Positions 55,982 to 64,000 of a stretch of DNA of 64,000 nucleotides are shown piece after piece; the first letter of the stretch is position 1; every line of letters begins with the position of its first letter. The DNA lies in NCBI GenBank assembly GCA_003314535.1, contig POSG01000015.1, positions 1 through 64,000 on the forward strand, in the 5' to 3' direction. A model generated the notes under the pieces. The model was given only the letters and a program-made list of their open reading frames with translations. It made no database searches and was not told the DNA's origin. Position numbers and translations under genes: made by a program. The stretch comes from Geobacter sp. Lineage in GTDB: Bacteria > Desulfobacterota > Desulfuromonadia > Geobacterales > Geobacteraceae.

Positions 55982-58090
55982 ATGAAACGAGCACATCTGT
56001 TCTTCCATGTGAGCCTGGGCCTGCTGTGCTGTGCGCTCTTTCCCGCGTCGAGCGGCGGCTTCGGCGCTCCGCACATACAGTGGAGCTATGGCGGTTGTTA
56101 CCCTTCCTGGTGCGAAGCCGGCTGGTACTCGTCGCCTGCGGTGGCCGATCTCGACGGCAACGGGACAAAGGAAGTGATTGCCTCGACCTATTCCATCGTC
56201 AGCCTGGACGGCGCGAGCGGCGAGCTTGCCTGGCGTGTCGCGTCTGGCCATGACCGCTCGGAGCCGGCCGCATCGAATGTGGGCCGCACCTGGTCGAACG
56301 TTGTTGTCAGGGACGTGGACCGCGACGGTGAGCTGGAAATCGTCGCGGCCCACAGCGGAGGCTATGTTTCAGTGTACACCCATGACGGGTATTTCAAATC
56401 CGGCTGGCCGAAACGTCCCGTGACCGAAGAGCTGAGGGGGGTGGCAGTGGCTGACCTGGATGGGGACGGCGACATGGAGATCCTGGTAACTGCCGCTCGT
56501 GGCAGCGGCACCAATGCCTGGGTCTACGAGCATACCGGCGCGGTGAGAACCGGCTGGCCGCAACTGAGTGACGAAAACGGCTACGCATGGGGAGTTTACA
56601 ACAACAATGCCTCGACAGGCGACATTGACGGTGACGGGGTTTCGGAAATCATAATCCCTTCCGACGTGCACTATATTTGCGCTTACAAACCGGACGGGAC
56701 AAAGATCCGCGCCAATTCCATGTACGGCGACAAAGTCTGGGGCCAAGTAGGCGTCTGGGAGGACCTGGGCATTGAACTGCGGGGCTGGGGAGGCTGTGAC
56801 GGGACGCGTCCGGAGAGCTACCGCGCCAATTTCGCCGATGGCGCCAGCGTGGTTGCGGATGTGAACCGGGACGGGACGCCGGAGATCGTTGTCACCGGCA
56901 ACATGTACGATTGCCATGCCGGGTATCCTCCCTCACGATACAATGCGGTCTACATTTTCAACGCCGACCGCAGCCGTTTCAAGGACACGGCCCACGGTTT
57001 CAACTGGGAGACCATTCCCATCGATACCGGCGCACCGTTGAGCGAAGATTATAACGTCATCGAAAGCAATCAACCAAATCCGGTAGTGGTTGACCTCGAT
57101 AACGACGGCTTCAAGGAAATCCTCTATTCCTCTTATGATGGCAGGATGCATGCGTTCTGGCTGGACAAAACCGAACACCACGACTGGCCTTATTCCGTAA
57201 ATAAACCTTCGGAAGGCTTTTTTCGTTTTGCCTCTGAGCCGGTGGTGGCGGATCTCGACAATGACGGTTCCGCGGAAGTGATCTTCACTTCCTGGCCGGC
57301 CGCTACCGACAGCTCGCCGATGCGGCTCGGGAAGCTCCATGTTCTCAGTGCCAAGGGAACGCCGCTCTATGAAGTGGACCTGCCGGCCCCAAGGTCCCCG
57401 TCTTTATTCTGGAACGGCGCGCTGGCCGCTCCGACCCTGGCGAACATCGACAGCGATCCGAACCTGGAGATCGTCGTGAACACCGTATATGCCGGGGTCG
57501 TTGCCTTTGAGGTGCCTGATTCGGCCAAGGCCCGGATACTCTGGAATACCGGCCGCAGTGGCCAGAGCTACGAGATCGATCCCAATCCCAGGCTGACGGT
57601 GAACATCGCCGGGAGCGGCGGCGGCCGGGTGATCAGCGCACCTTCGGGGATCGACTGCACGGCCGGCTCCTGCTCGGCTGAATTCGCCAACGGTGGGACC
57701 GTCATCCTGGGCGCCCTCCCGAACCAGGATTCCCTCTTTGCCGGCTGGGGCGCTCTGTGCAGCGGATCGGGAAGCTGCGACCTTGCATTGCGCTCGGACA
57801 CGAGCGTATGGGCGACCTTTACGTATGTCCAGCCTGCCAGGACGTCCGGCACGACCTCCTTCGGCACCATTTCGGCGGCCTATGCTTCCCTGCCGGCTCC
57901 CGCGGGAGGGGCGATCCAGGCGCGCCAGTTCACTTTCGTGGAAGACCTGATACTGGACCGCTCGATCCCGGTCAGTCTCACGGGAGGCTTCGATTCCGCT
58001 TATGGGAACAACTCCGGATACACCACGATCCTGGGCGATGTGGCTATCTCTCGAGGCTCTCTTGCGGTGGACAGGGTCGTCATCAGGTAA
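55982..58090 (+). CDS. Exported FG-GAP/VCBS repeat protein
   Basis: Encodes 702 residues. After a signal peptide (FFHVSLGLLCCALFPASSGG) come six or seven FG-GAP/VCBS blades with calcium-binding DxDxDG loops (VRDVDRDGELEIVAAH, VADLDGDGDMEILVTA, TGDIDGDGVSEIIIPS, VVDLDNDGFKEILYSS). A bacterial repeat domain follows (about 540-610, FAGWGALCSGSGSC). The end resembles the start of a parallel beta-helix. A surface or secreted protein. Confidence 0.85.
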   Translation: MKRAHLFFHVSLGLLCCALFPASSGGFGAPHIQWSYGGCYPSWCEAGWYSSPAVADLDGNGTKEVIASTYSIVSLDGASGELAWRVASGHDRSEPAASNVGRTWSNVVVRDVDRDGELEIVAAHSGGYVSVYTHDGYFKSGWPKRPVTEELRGVAVADLDGDGDMEILVTAARGSGTNAWVYEHTGAVRTGWPQLSDENGYAWGVYNNNASTGDIDGDGVSEIIIPSDVHYICAYKPDGTKIRANSMYGDKVWGQVGVWEDLGIELRGWGGCDGTRPESYRANFADGASVVADVNRDGTPEIVVTGNMYDCHAGYPPSRYNAVYIFNADRSRFKDTAHGFNWETIPIDTGAPLSEDYNVIESNQPNPVVVDLDNDGFKEILYSSYDGRMHAFWLDKTEHHDWPYSVNKPSEGFFRFASEPVVADLDNDGSAEVIFTSWPAATDSSPMRLGKLHVLSAKGTPLYEVDLPAPRSPSLFWNGALAAPTLANIDSDPNLEIVVNTVYAGVVAFEVPDSAKARILWNTGRSGQSYEIDPNPRLTVNIAGSGGGRVISAPSGIDCTAGSCSAEFANGGTVILGALPNQDSLFAGWGALCSGSGSCDLALRSDTSVWATFTYVQPARTSGTTSFGTISAAYASLPAPAGGAIQARQFTFVEDLILDRSIPVSLTGGFDSAYGNNSGYTTILGDVAISRGSLAVDRVVIR

Positions 58091-58131
58091 CGGCGGGAAA
58101 AGCAGGATCAGGAGCTGCCACGACGCATAAT

Positions 58132-58162
58132 TAAAAAGTTGATTTATTCACATAATCGCTAT
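58132..58162 (+). repeat. Intergenic repeat, copy 2
   Basis: TAAAAAGTTGATTTATTCAC followed by ATAATCGCTAT; matches the copy at 52049. Confidence 0.65.
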
Positions 58163-58226
58163 CCTGTCCCAGGAAATCCCGCTCAGGGGGAGCGGAATGC
58201 TCCACCGTTAGAGTCACAGGCAGGGC

Positions 58227-58272
58227 AAAAGGCCGTTTTTGGTCAGTTACGACTGATCAGGCGGCCTTTTAA
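58227..58272 (+). terminator. Rho-independent terminator
   Basis: AAAAGGCCG pairs with CGGCCTTTT, with an inner GGTCAGT/ACTGATC stem. It closes the FG-GAP gene unit and may work on both strands. Confidence 0.78.
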
Positions 58273-58367
58273 AGTCTTGGAAGTAAGCTATTATTAAGGT
58301 GTCCAACGGATTATCGCCAGTATCATCTGCCCAACTGACAAGCGATTCCAGCTTGAAGGAGATGACC

Positions 58368-59984
58368 ATGAACATTCAATGGCGTCCTCTCATTCGGTTC
58401 TGGTGCATCTTTGCGAGTTTGGCCGTGATGTGTGCTGCGCCTGACGCGCAGGTTGAGGAGCTCAAGGCCCCTGCTTCCGTGCCTGCGCAGACCCAGCTTC
58501 CGGGCAGAGTCCAAAGAGGAACGACTTCACCCCGGGCTCAGCCCCCAGCGACGGCCCAGCCGGCTGCAACGAAACCCGTGTCGCGCGTACCGCTTCTCCT
58601 GAGACCGGACCTCGTCGTGTCCGGATTCAGCGTGAGCCGGAACGCCTGGAAGACGGAAGGCATGTATGCCACCGCGCCCTTCTGGGTGACCATACGCAAC
58701 GCGGGCAATGTGCAGGTCCCCAATCCGTTCTACGTCACAATTCAGTACGCGACCGCCGGCAACCCGACATGGAGGGGGGAGAACGACGGGAACAACTGCT
58801 TCAGGGTTACGGCTCTCCTCAAGCCAAACCAGACTTACCGGTTCCAGGGCAGGCTTAAGGTCGTGAGCTCGCTCGTGTCCGAACGGATGCTCAAGCTTCG
58901 GGCGCTGGCGGACTTCACCTGCCTGAGCGAGTTCCCGAAGCCGAACGGTGACGTCGCCGAGTCAAACGAGTCCAACAACTTCAGCAGCGAGGTGATCCTC
59001 ACCGGCGGCTACCTGCCCAACCTGACCAGCTTGAAGCCGGAGATGTGCGTCAAGGGCAGCGGTGATTGCTGCATCAACGGCATGAGCCTCGGCGCGCAGC
59101 AGGGGAGCCACACGGTTGTCGTCGAGCGTGGTGCGCAGAAGACGGCCGTGAAAATAAAGAGCTGGGCCGACGGCCAGGTGCACTTCACTGTGCCGGACGG
59201 AGTCGAGGTGGGTGAGAGCCAGGTCTACATTGCGGAGAGCGGAACCCTTAACAAGGTTTCGAACGCGCTCAAGCTCAAGGTGGCCGAGACGAAAACGCTG
59301 GAATGGAACAAGCTGGTGACCAACTGGGATCTGTTCAAGTGGGCGTTTTCTCTTAGGTTTCACACCTGGTCGGGTGGATCGGAGTACAACAACCAATCGG
59401 AGCTCGTCATCTTCGATACCATGAAGATCGACGTCCCCAAGGTCGAGCTCAAAAACTGGGCGGGCCATTACCGTTTCCTGTTCAACGATATGAAGAGCAA
59501 GCCCAGCGGCATTGCCCTTTCCAAGAGCAACTGCACTCCCAGCCAGCTCCGACTGAACGTGGTGTTCGAAAGCACCGGCAGGGAACTGATTGGGTACTAC
59601 AAGGTCCTTGGGCCCGCTGGGCAGTGGCGCAGGGCGGGCGCGCCGGATATCCAGATCAACAACGGACGACTTAGCGTACTGTTCTCTTTCTACTTCTACG
59701 CCGGAGTGCTCAATTACAACGCGAACGCGACGTTCGACGCCTCGGTCCGCGCAAACAACAGCTCAGCGGACGCCCTCATGGACTATTTCCTCAGCAACTG
59801 GAACGACGACGTCAAGACGAGGATAGCGAGCGGCGTTCGCGACGGCCTGATGAAGCCGGAGATCAAGACCAAGATCATCGACCACCTCACCGGCGTGATC
59901 CGCCAGCTGTTGCCGCTGCCGAAAGACCGGACCATCGCCGGGATGGAGTTCACCGCCAACGCCATCAAGGTCACTTCGTACTGA
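58368..59984 (+). CDS. Exported CARDB-domain protein
   Basis: Encodes about 538 residues. A signal peptide (FWCIFASLAVMCAAPDA) is followed by a proline- and alanine-rich linker, then a CARDB-like adhesion domain (LRPDLVVSGFSVSRNAW to DVAESNESNNFSSEVILTGG). A short IPT/TIG-like domain comes next (about 225-300). The last 240 residues are an unassigned region with SNWNDDVKTRIASGVRDGL. AAGGAG lies six bases before the chosen ATG. Confidence 0.72.
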   Translation: MNIQWRPLIRFWCIFASLAVMCAAPDAQVEELKAPASVPAQTQLPGRVQRGTTSPRAQPPATAQPAATKPVSRVPLLLRPDLVVSGFSVSRNAWKTEGMYATAPFWVTIRNAGNVQVPNPFYVTIQYATAGNPTWRGENDGNNCFRVTALLKPNQTYRFQGRLKVVSSLVSERMLKLRALADFTCLSEFPKPNGDVAESNESNNFSSEVILTGGYLPNLTSLKPEMCVKGSGDCCINGMSLGAQQGSHTVVVERGAQKTAVKIKSWADGQVHFTVPDGVEVGESQVYIAESGTLNKVSNALKLKVAETKTLEWNKLVTNWDLFKWAFSLRFHTWSGGSEYNNQSELVIFDTMKIDVPKVELKNWAGHYRFLFNDMKSKPSGIALSKSNCTPSQLRLNVVFESTGRELIGYYKVLGPAGQWRRAGAPDIQINNGRLSVLFSFYFYAGVLNYNANATFDASVRANNSSADALMDYFLSNWNDDVKTRIASGVRDGLMKPEIKTKIIDHLTGVIRQLLPLPKDRTIAGMEFTANAIKVTSY

Positions 59985-60171
59985 CTTTGTCGACTGCGCG
60001 ACTTCGTTGACGGCGGGTATTGACGCTTTTTCCGGACGTCAGCCCGCGGCCCGGCCGTATTTCAAGAAGGCTTCCAGGCAACCGGCTGAAAACCATGCAT
60101 TATTTTCAGGTCTCTGGGGGAGATGAGTATTTTACTCGCAGCGTAATTATTTGACGGCACTTAAATTTAGC
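59985..60171. other. Intergenic region after the CARDB gene
   Basis: No gene is seen. Together with the following promoter and leader RNA it makes a 510-base non-coding stretch. Confidence 0.4.
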
Positions 60172-60200
60172 TTGACAATCGCTATGTGCATGTGTATATA
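60172..60200 (+). promoter_or_regulatory. Consensus-like sigma-70 promoter
   Basis: TTGACA and TATATA with a 17-base spacer, in an AT-rich stretch. Transcription should begin near 60207 and enter the Moco-type leader RNA. Confidence 0.78.
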
Positions 60201-60239
60201 ACGCGACTACAACAAGATAATTAAATAATAATTATGGGT

Positions 60240-60342
60240 TCACTCCGACTCTTGTCTCCCTAAGGCGGAAGCTATGGGAACAGGGCTATGGGCTACGCCG
60301 GAAACAGCGACGCCTCCCGTGCTTGGAAAGGAGTAAACACTT
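60240..60342 (+). ncRNA. Probable molybdenum/tungsten cofactor (Moco/Tuco) riboswitch
   Basis: The 3' part reads GACGCCTCCCGTGCTTGG and continues AAAGGAG. This matches, by memory, the conserved Moco RNA core seen before E. coli moaA (CGCCTCCCGT...TGGAAAGGTG). A CACTCCGACTC segment at the 5' side and a GCC-GGAAACAG-C hairpin ahead of the core also fit. It lies between a strong promoter and a strong terminator, the expected arrangement for transcriptional control by molybdopterin cofactor. The usual target genes (cofactor synthesis, molybdate transport or Mo/W enzymes) are not adjacent. A Rfam covariance search would settle it. Confidence 0.65.
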
Positions 60343-60351
60343 TGGTCGTGT

Positions 60352-60395
60352 ACGGCCGGCGGGTGTTTATCTCCGCCGGCCGTGTCGTTTTTTTT
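60352..60395 (+). terminator. Strong rho-independent terminator after the leader RNA
   Basis: An 11-bp perfect stem ACGGCCGGCGG / CCGCCGGCCGT with a ten-base loop, followed by eight T's. It sits ten bases beyond the riboswitch-like RNA and upstream of the YezD-like gene, so it is probably conditional. Confidence 0.9.
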
Positions 60396-60495
60396 ATTCT
60401 GATCGTGACGAAATCGGCAAAGCGCAATGGTAAAAACGCCGTTCGGAACATGAGGGTGTGAATGTCATGAGGGTGAATTATTCTCGAGGTTCAAC

Positions 60496-60687
60496 GTGAG
60501 GGAAGGGAACCATAAAAAACGTCGCCTGAATGCAATGGACAAAGCGGAAAAAATCATGGACTTGCTGATGGAATTGATAAAAAGCCAATTCAGCGGCACC
60601 ATAAGCATCGGATTCAACCGTGGAGGAATCACGAGGATAGAAAAAAACGAGGACATACTGAAAAATACGATGAAACCGGTGAACTGA
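60496..60687 (+). CDS. YezD-like (DUF2292) small protein
   Basis: Encodes 63 residues. The part from MDKAEKIMDLLMELIKSQFS to TISIGFNRGGITRIEKNE resembles the small DUF2292/YezD family: a helix followed by a two-strand unit ending IEK. The GTG start has GAGGT six bases ahead; an ATG 13 codons on is an alternative. The family's role is unknown. It is the first gene after the riboswitch-like leader, so it may be part of a response to molybdenum cofactor. Confidence 0.62.
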   Translation: MREGNHKKRRLNAMDKAEKIMDLLMELIKSQFSGTISIGFNRGGITRIEKNEDILKNTMKPVN

Positions 60688-60688
60688 T

Positions 60689-60890
60689 AGCGGATCCTTT
60701 GCTGTCCGTAGTGTAGGGGGCTGAAAGACCCCGATTGCGATCACAGGAAGCCCGAGCTCAAGCCGTCAGGCATCATGTACATGCAGGAAAGCGGAACCTT
60801 TGCCGTCCGTAATGCAGGGATTTGAAAGACCCCGATTACGATCACGGGAAGTCCGAGCCCAAGCCGTCAGGCGTCATGTGCATGAAAGCC
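60689..60890 (+). repeat. Tandem 101-bp structured elements
   Basis: Two copies of a 101-bp unit follow each other exactly (AGCGGA at 60689 and 60790), about 85% identical by eye. Shared blocks include TGAAAGACCCCGATT, CGATCAC and CAAGCCGTCAGGC. Differences are scattered single bases, consistent with structure-keeping drift. The second copy feeds into a terminator. I do not recognise the motif; it is not a c-di-GMP-I or classical cobalamin riboswitch. Confidence 0.75.
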
Positions 60891-60915
60891 TGCGTGGCTT
60901 TGCTCGGGCTTTTTT
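60849..60915 (+). terminator. Long terminator hairpin built into the second tandem copy
   Basis: AAGTCCGAGC (60849) pairs with GCTCGGGCTT (60902), AAGCC (60861) with GGCTT (60896), and CAGGC (60868) with GCCTG (60888); six T's follow. The matching AAGCCCGAGC in the first copy (60748) is a perfect complement of the same 3' arm, so the two copies could compete for it. Confidence 0.75.
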
Positions 60916-61011
60916 GTTGCCCGGAGGGCGGGCAGTCTATCCGGGCTGCCGGTTGTAGCAGTATGCAAGTCATAACCTGGAACCAGAGAAGATAGTGCCG
61001 GAAAGGAGAAC

Positions 61012-64000
61012 ATGAATCGTATGAAATCCAGTCACAGATTCGATTGCAGGAAGGCGTTCAAAGGGACAATAACTTCCTCGGCGATCCTGGCACTTTGGGG
61101 ATGCAGCCTGTTTGTAGCGGGCCCGGCGCTGGCGGCGCCGCAGGGTGGAGTGGTTACCAGCGGAGCGGCGAGCATCAGCCATTCCGGCGTTGTCACCAAC
61201 ATCAATCAATCAACGAACAAGGCGTCCATCAACTGGCAGAGCTTCAGCACGAAGCCTGCTGAAACGGTAAATTTCAGGCAGCCGGGCGTCTCCTCCATCA
61301 CCCTCAACCGGGTAATCGGCAACGAGAAGAGCGTGCTGGAGGGCGCGCTGAACGCCAACGGCAAGGTCTTCCTCATCAACTCCAACGGCGTGCTGTTCGC
61401 CAAGGGCTCGACCGTCAATACCGCCGGCCTGGTGGCCAGCACCCTCAACCTCTCGGACGAGGACTTCAACGCCGGGAACTACGTCTTCAGTGCCAACGGA
61501 AGCGCGGGCTCGGTGATCAACCTGGGAACGATCAGCGTCAGGGACGGCGGTTCGGTTGCCCTGCTGGGCAATACGGTATCCAATCAAGGAGTCATCACCG
61601 CCACGAAAGGTACGGTCGCATTGAGCAGCGGTGACAGGATCACGCTCAACTTCAACGGCGATTCCCTGGTGAGCGTGACCATCGACGAGGGCGCCCTGAA
61701 CGCCCTGGTGGAAAACAAGAAAGCCATCTACGCCGACGGCGGCAGCGTGATCATGACAGCCAGGGCGGCCGACGACCTGCTGTCGGCCCAGGTGAACAAC
61801 AGCGGCATAATTCAAGCGCTGACGATCGACGATCTGAAGGGGAACATCAACCTCCACGCTTATGGCGGCACCGCCAATGTTGACGGGACCCTGGACGCCT
61901 CGGCTCCCACCTCCGGCGACGGCGGCACGATCGAGACCAGCGGCAACCGGGTGAAGATCGCCGACAACGCCGTCATAACCACGAAATCGGCTCACGGCAA
62001 GACAGGGGCCTGGCTGATCGACCCGGACGGCTTTACCATCGGCGCCGGCGGCGACATAACCGGCGCCCTGCTCGGCACTCTTCTCGGCAACAACAACATC
62101 ACGCTCTCCTCGACCGACGGCAGCGGCTCGGACGGCAACATCAACGTCAACCAGGCGGTGTCCTGGTCGGCCGACACCGTCCTTACGCTGAATGCCACGA
62201 ACGACATCAACATCAACAAATCCATCACCGCCACGGGAACCAATGCCGGATTGGCGCTCAATTACGGGGGCGATTACCACATCCTGACCCCGGCCACATA
62301 CAGTGGCGCGATCCTGGACGCAAACGGCAATCCGGTGGCCAACACGGCGCCGGCGGGAACCGAATACGCCAGCGTCGCCCTGAGCGGCTCCAATGCAAGC
62401 CTGGCGATGAACGGCAACAACTACACGCTGATCCACGACATGAGCCAACTGGACCTGCTCGACGGCTATGACTCCGTTTCGGGCACGGGGACAGCCGGCA
62501 CTCTTTCGGGATACTACGCCCTGGCACGGGATTTGGACGCTTCGGGAACAACCTATACGAGCGCTCCAATCGGAACGTTCTCCGGCACGCTTGCCGGGAT
62601 GGGGCATAAAATCAGCAACCTGACCATATCGGCAACGTCGAATCAAGTTGGACTGATAGGCACAACCACCGGCACAACCGCCGTCCGCGATATAGGGTTA
62701 ACGAATGCCACTATTACGGGCCAGTACTCGGTCGGGGCATTGTTGGGTAGCTCCAATGCTGTTCTGATCATCAGAAATGCATATTCCACGGGGGGTGTGT
62801 CAGGAACTGGAAGCGTAGGCGGTCTGGTCGGCGCAGCCGCAGCATCCAATGGAACTACAACCATCTCAGACTCATATTCCGGTGCGTATGTGACTTCCAG
62901 CGAGAACTCCGCAGGCGGCCTGATCGGCTATGTCAATGCCAACCGCGTGACGATTGGCAACTGTCATGCCACTGGGAACGTGACGGGAATGTCCATGGAA
63001 GTGGGAGGATTGGCAGGATATGTCAGCGGTAAGTATGTCACGGTAAGTAATTCTTACGCTACTGGTGACGTGACATCTGCTTCTGAAAAGGCAGGCGGCT
63101 TGATCGGGCACCTTTATGCAAAGTCAGGATCAAGCTCCCTCTTGGTGACCAACTCCTTTGCGACCGGTGATGTAACCGGAAAGAATCTGGTCGGTGGACT
63201 GATAGGTGCCGCGCAAACCCCTTCCTGGGGCGTTAAGGCCGTGGTGACCAATGTCAACAACAGCTACGCTACCGGCAACGTGACCTCAACTGGCGGCGAT
63301 AGTGTCGGCGGACTAATCGGCTATGCCAAGTGGACAAATATCGGCAGCTCCCATGCCACTGGCAATGTTACTACTACGTATGCCGACTGGGTAAGATACA
63401 TGGGGGGGCTGGTCGGGTGGCTGGACAATGGATCTGTCACCAACTCCTATGCCACGGGAAATGTGAGCGGCATTTCGGGTTGTTACGACTTGTACCTGGG
63501 CGGGCTTGCCGGATATGTACGCAACGGCGCCATCGCGAACTCCTATGCCACAGGGAATGTGAGCGGGTACGATACAGTTGGCGGGCTTGTTGGCCAGGGT
63601 GGCGCCATCACCAATTCCTGGGCCAGCGGAAATGTTTCAGGAACCAATGTAGTAGGCGGATTGGCGGGCAGTGCCGGCAACATTACCGATTCCTATGCAA
63701 CAGGAAACGTCACGGGAACAAACGTTGTTACCAGTGATGGAAATAACCATATATCCTGGGCGGTGGGGGGGCTGGTAGGGGTCCACGACCAGGCCATTAC
63801 AAACTCTTATTCGACGGGTAATGTCACTGGTGTGGAGCAAGTTGGCGGCCTGGTCGGAAGGATGTTTGATGGTGGCGCCGTCATTGATTCCTACTCCAGC
63901 GGCCAGGTGGCAGGCAGCGCCAGCGTCGGTGGGCTTGTCGGCTGGACAGGGGATGGAACCGTCACTTTGACCAACAGCTACTGGAACATGAACAACTCTG
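61012..64000 (+). CDS. Filamentous-haemagglutinin-type exported protein with GLUG repeats (partial)
   Basis: The frame is open from ATG 61012 (ribosome site AAAGGAG) to the window end, at least 996 residues. A long signal peptide ends near GPALA. Residues about 45-170 form the two-partner-secretion domain (INWQSFSTKPAETVNFRQP, FLINSNGVLFAKGSTVNTAG). A beta-helix-like region follows, and from about residue 580 a run of GLUG repeats of 25-45 residues each, of the form VGGLVGxxxxGxVTNSYATGNVSG. Such proteins are secreted through a TpsB porin and act as adhesins or surface structures. The partner gene is not in the window. Confidence 0.88.
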   Translation, partial: MNRMKSSHRFDCRKAFKGTITSSAILALWGCSLFVAGPALAAPQGGVVTSGAASISHSGVVTNINQSTNKASINWQSFSTKPAETVNFRQPGVSSITLNRVIGNEKSVLEGALNANGKVFLINSNGVLFAKGSTVNTAGLVASTLNLSDEDFNAGNYVFSANGSAGSVINLGTISVRDGGSVALLGNTVSNQGVITATKGTVALSSGDRITLNFNGDSLVSVTIDEGALNALVENKKAIYADGGSVIMTARAADDLLSAQVNNSGIIQALTIDDLKGNINLHAYGGTANVDGTLDASAPTSGDGGTIETSGNRVKIADNAVITTKSAHGKTGAWLIDPDGFTIGAGGDITGALLGTLLGNNNITLSSTDGSGSDGNINVNQAVSWSADTVLTLNATNDININKSITATGTNAGLALNYGGDYHILTPATYSGAILDANGNPVANTAPAGTEYASVALSGSNASLAMNGNNYTLIHDMSQLDLLDGYDSVSGTGTAGTLSGYYALARDLDASGTTYTSAPIGTFSGTLAGMGHKISNLTISATSNQVGLIGTTTGTTAVRDIGLTNATITGQYSVGALLGSSNAVLIIRNAYSTGGVSGTGSVGGLVGAAAASNGTTTISDSYSGAYVTSSENSAGGLIGYVNANRVTIGNCHATGNVTGMSMEVGGLAGYVSGKYVTVSNSYATGDVTSASEKAGGLIGHLYAKSGSSSLLVTNSFATGDVTGKNLVGGLIGAAQTPSWGVKAVVTNVNNSYATGNVTSTGGDSVGGLIGYAKWTNIGSSHATGNVTTTYADWVRYMGGLVGWLDNGSVTNSYATGNVSGISGCYDLYLGGLAGYVRNGAIANSYATGNVSGYDTVGGLVGQGGAITNSWASGNVSGTNVVGGLAGSAGNITDSYATGNVTGTNVVTSDGNNHISWAVGGLVGVHDQAITNSYSTGNVTGVEQVGGLVGRMFDGGAVIDSYSSGQVAGSASVGGLVGWTGDGTVTLTNSYWNMNNS

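Noticed and set aside
60689-60890. Tandem c-di-GMP-I (GEMM) or cobalamin riboswitches
   Set aside because: GEMM pieces such as GGACGCAAAGCC and the tetraloop receptor are missing. For cobalamin, the GGGAAG and CAAGCC pieces are suggestive, but GCCACTG and a proper B12 box are missing.
61210-62646. A 478-residue open frame antisense to the haemagglutinin-type gene
   Set aside because: The plus-strand frame has a strong ribosome site, a signal peptide and clear domains over the whole region; the antisense frame has no recognisable domain and arises from the low stop frequency of GC-rich repeats.

Overview
The window looks like chromosomal DNA of a Geobacter-like bacterium (Desulfuromonadota). 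This is inferred from gene content, not from a marker gene. The clues are an anaerobic Ni-type CO dehydrogenase operon with an RcoM-like sensor, a flavodiiron protein, a TRAP carboxylate transporter, many hybrid signalling proteins, high GC with strong AGGAGG ribosome sites, and exported FG-GAP, CARDB and haemagglutinin-type proteins. I see no tRNA, rRNA, CRISPR array or intact insertion sequence.

Layout. 1-7.2 kb: a minus-strand operon (HPt protein, TolC, three tandem PhnD-like periplasmic proteins, the last cut short) lies divergent from a membrane hybrid histidine kinase. 7.3-15 kb: exported small proteins, a phosphofructokinase/ROK sugar kinase pair, a cupin, and a MoxR ATPase/VWA pair. 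15-22.5 kb: exported beta-carbonic anhydrase, then a six-gene minus-strand operon (TPR lipoprotein, oligopeptide-binding lipoprotein, two permeases, an unknown protein, a DUF815 ATPase). 22.8-28.7 kb: a kinase-like/P-loop protein, a PP2C/STAS/HATPase partner-switch set, lgt and ettA.

28.7-35.8 kb is an island of lower-GC, unfamiliar genes in two units. Each unit is preceded by a near-identical terminator followed by a near-consensus promoter. Unit A encodes two small helical proteins. Unit B encodes a metallophosphoesterase-STAND NTPase translationally coupled to a 942-residue WD40 protein with an internal membrane hairpin. This is the best candidate here for an undescribed, defence-like signalling system.

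35.9-40.4 kb carries a TRAP transporter and glutamate dehydrogenase. 40.5-52 kb is a patchwork: a CO-oxidation operon (RcoM-like regulator, cooS, cooC, cooF, FAD oxidoreductase) sits between zones of gene fragments, with two copies of one cupin gene flanking it, one carrying a nonsense codon. 52-60 kb has a flavodiiron protein and a run of exported proteins, plus a partial duplication of a coiled-coil gene.

60.1-64 kb is a leader-rich region. A consensus promoter leads into an RNA with the core signature of the molybdenum-cofactor (Moco) riboswitch, then a strong terminator, a small YezD-like gene, two tandem 101-bp elements ending in a second terminator, and finally a large filamentous-haemagglutinin-type protein with GLUG repeats that runs off the window end. 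The two terminators suggest stepwise conditional transcription toward the exported protein.
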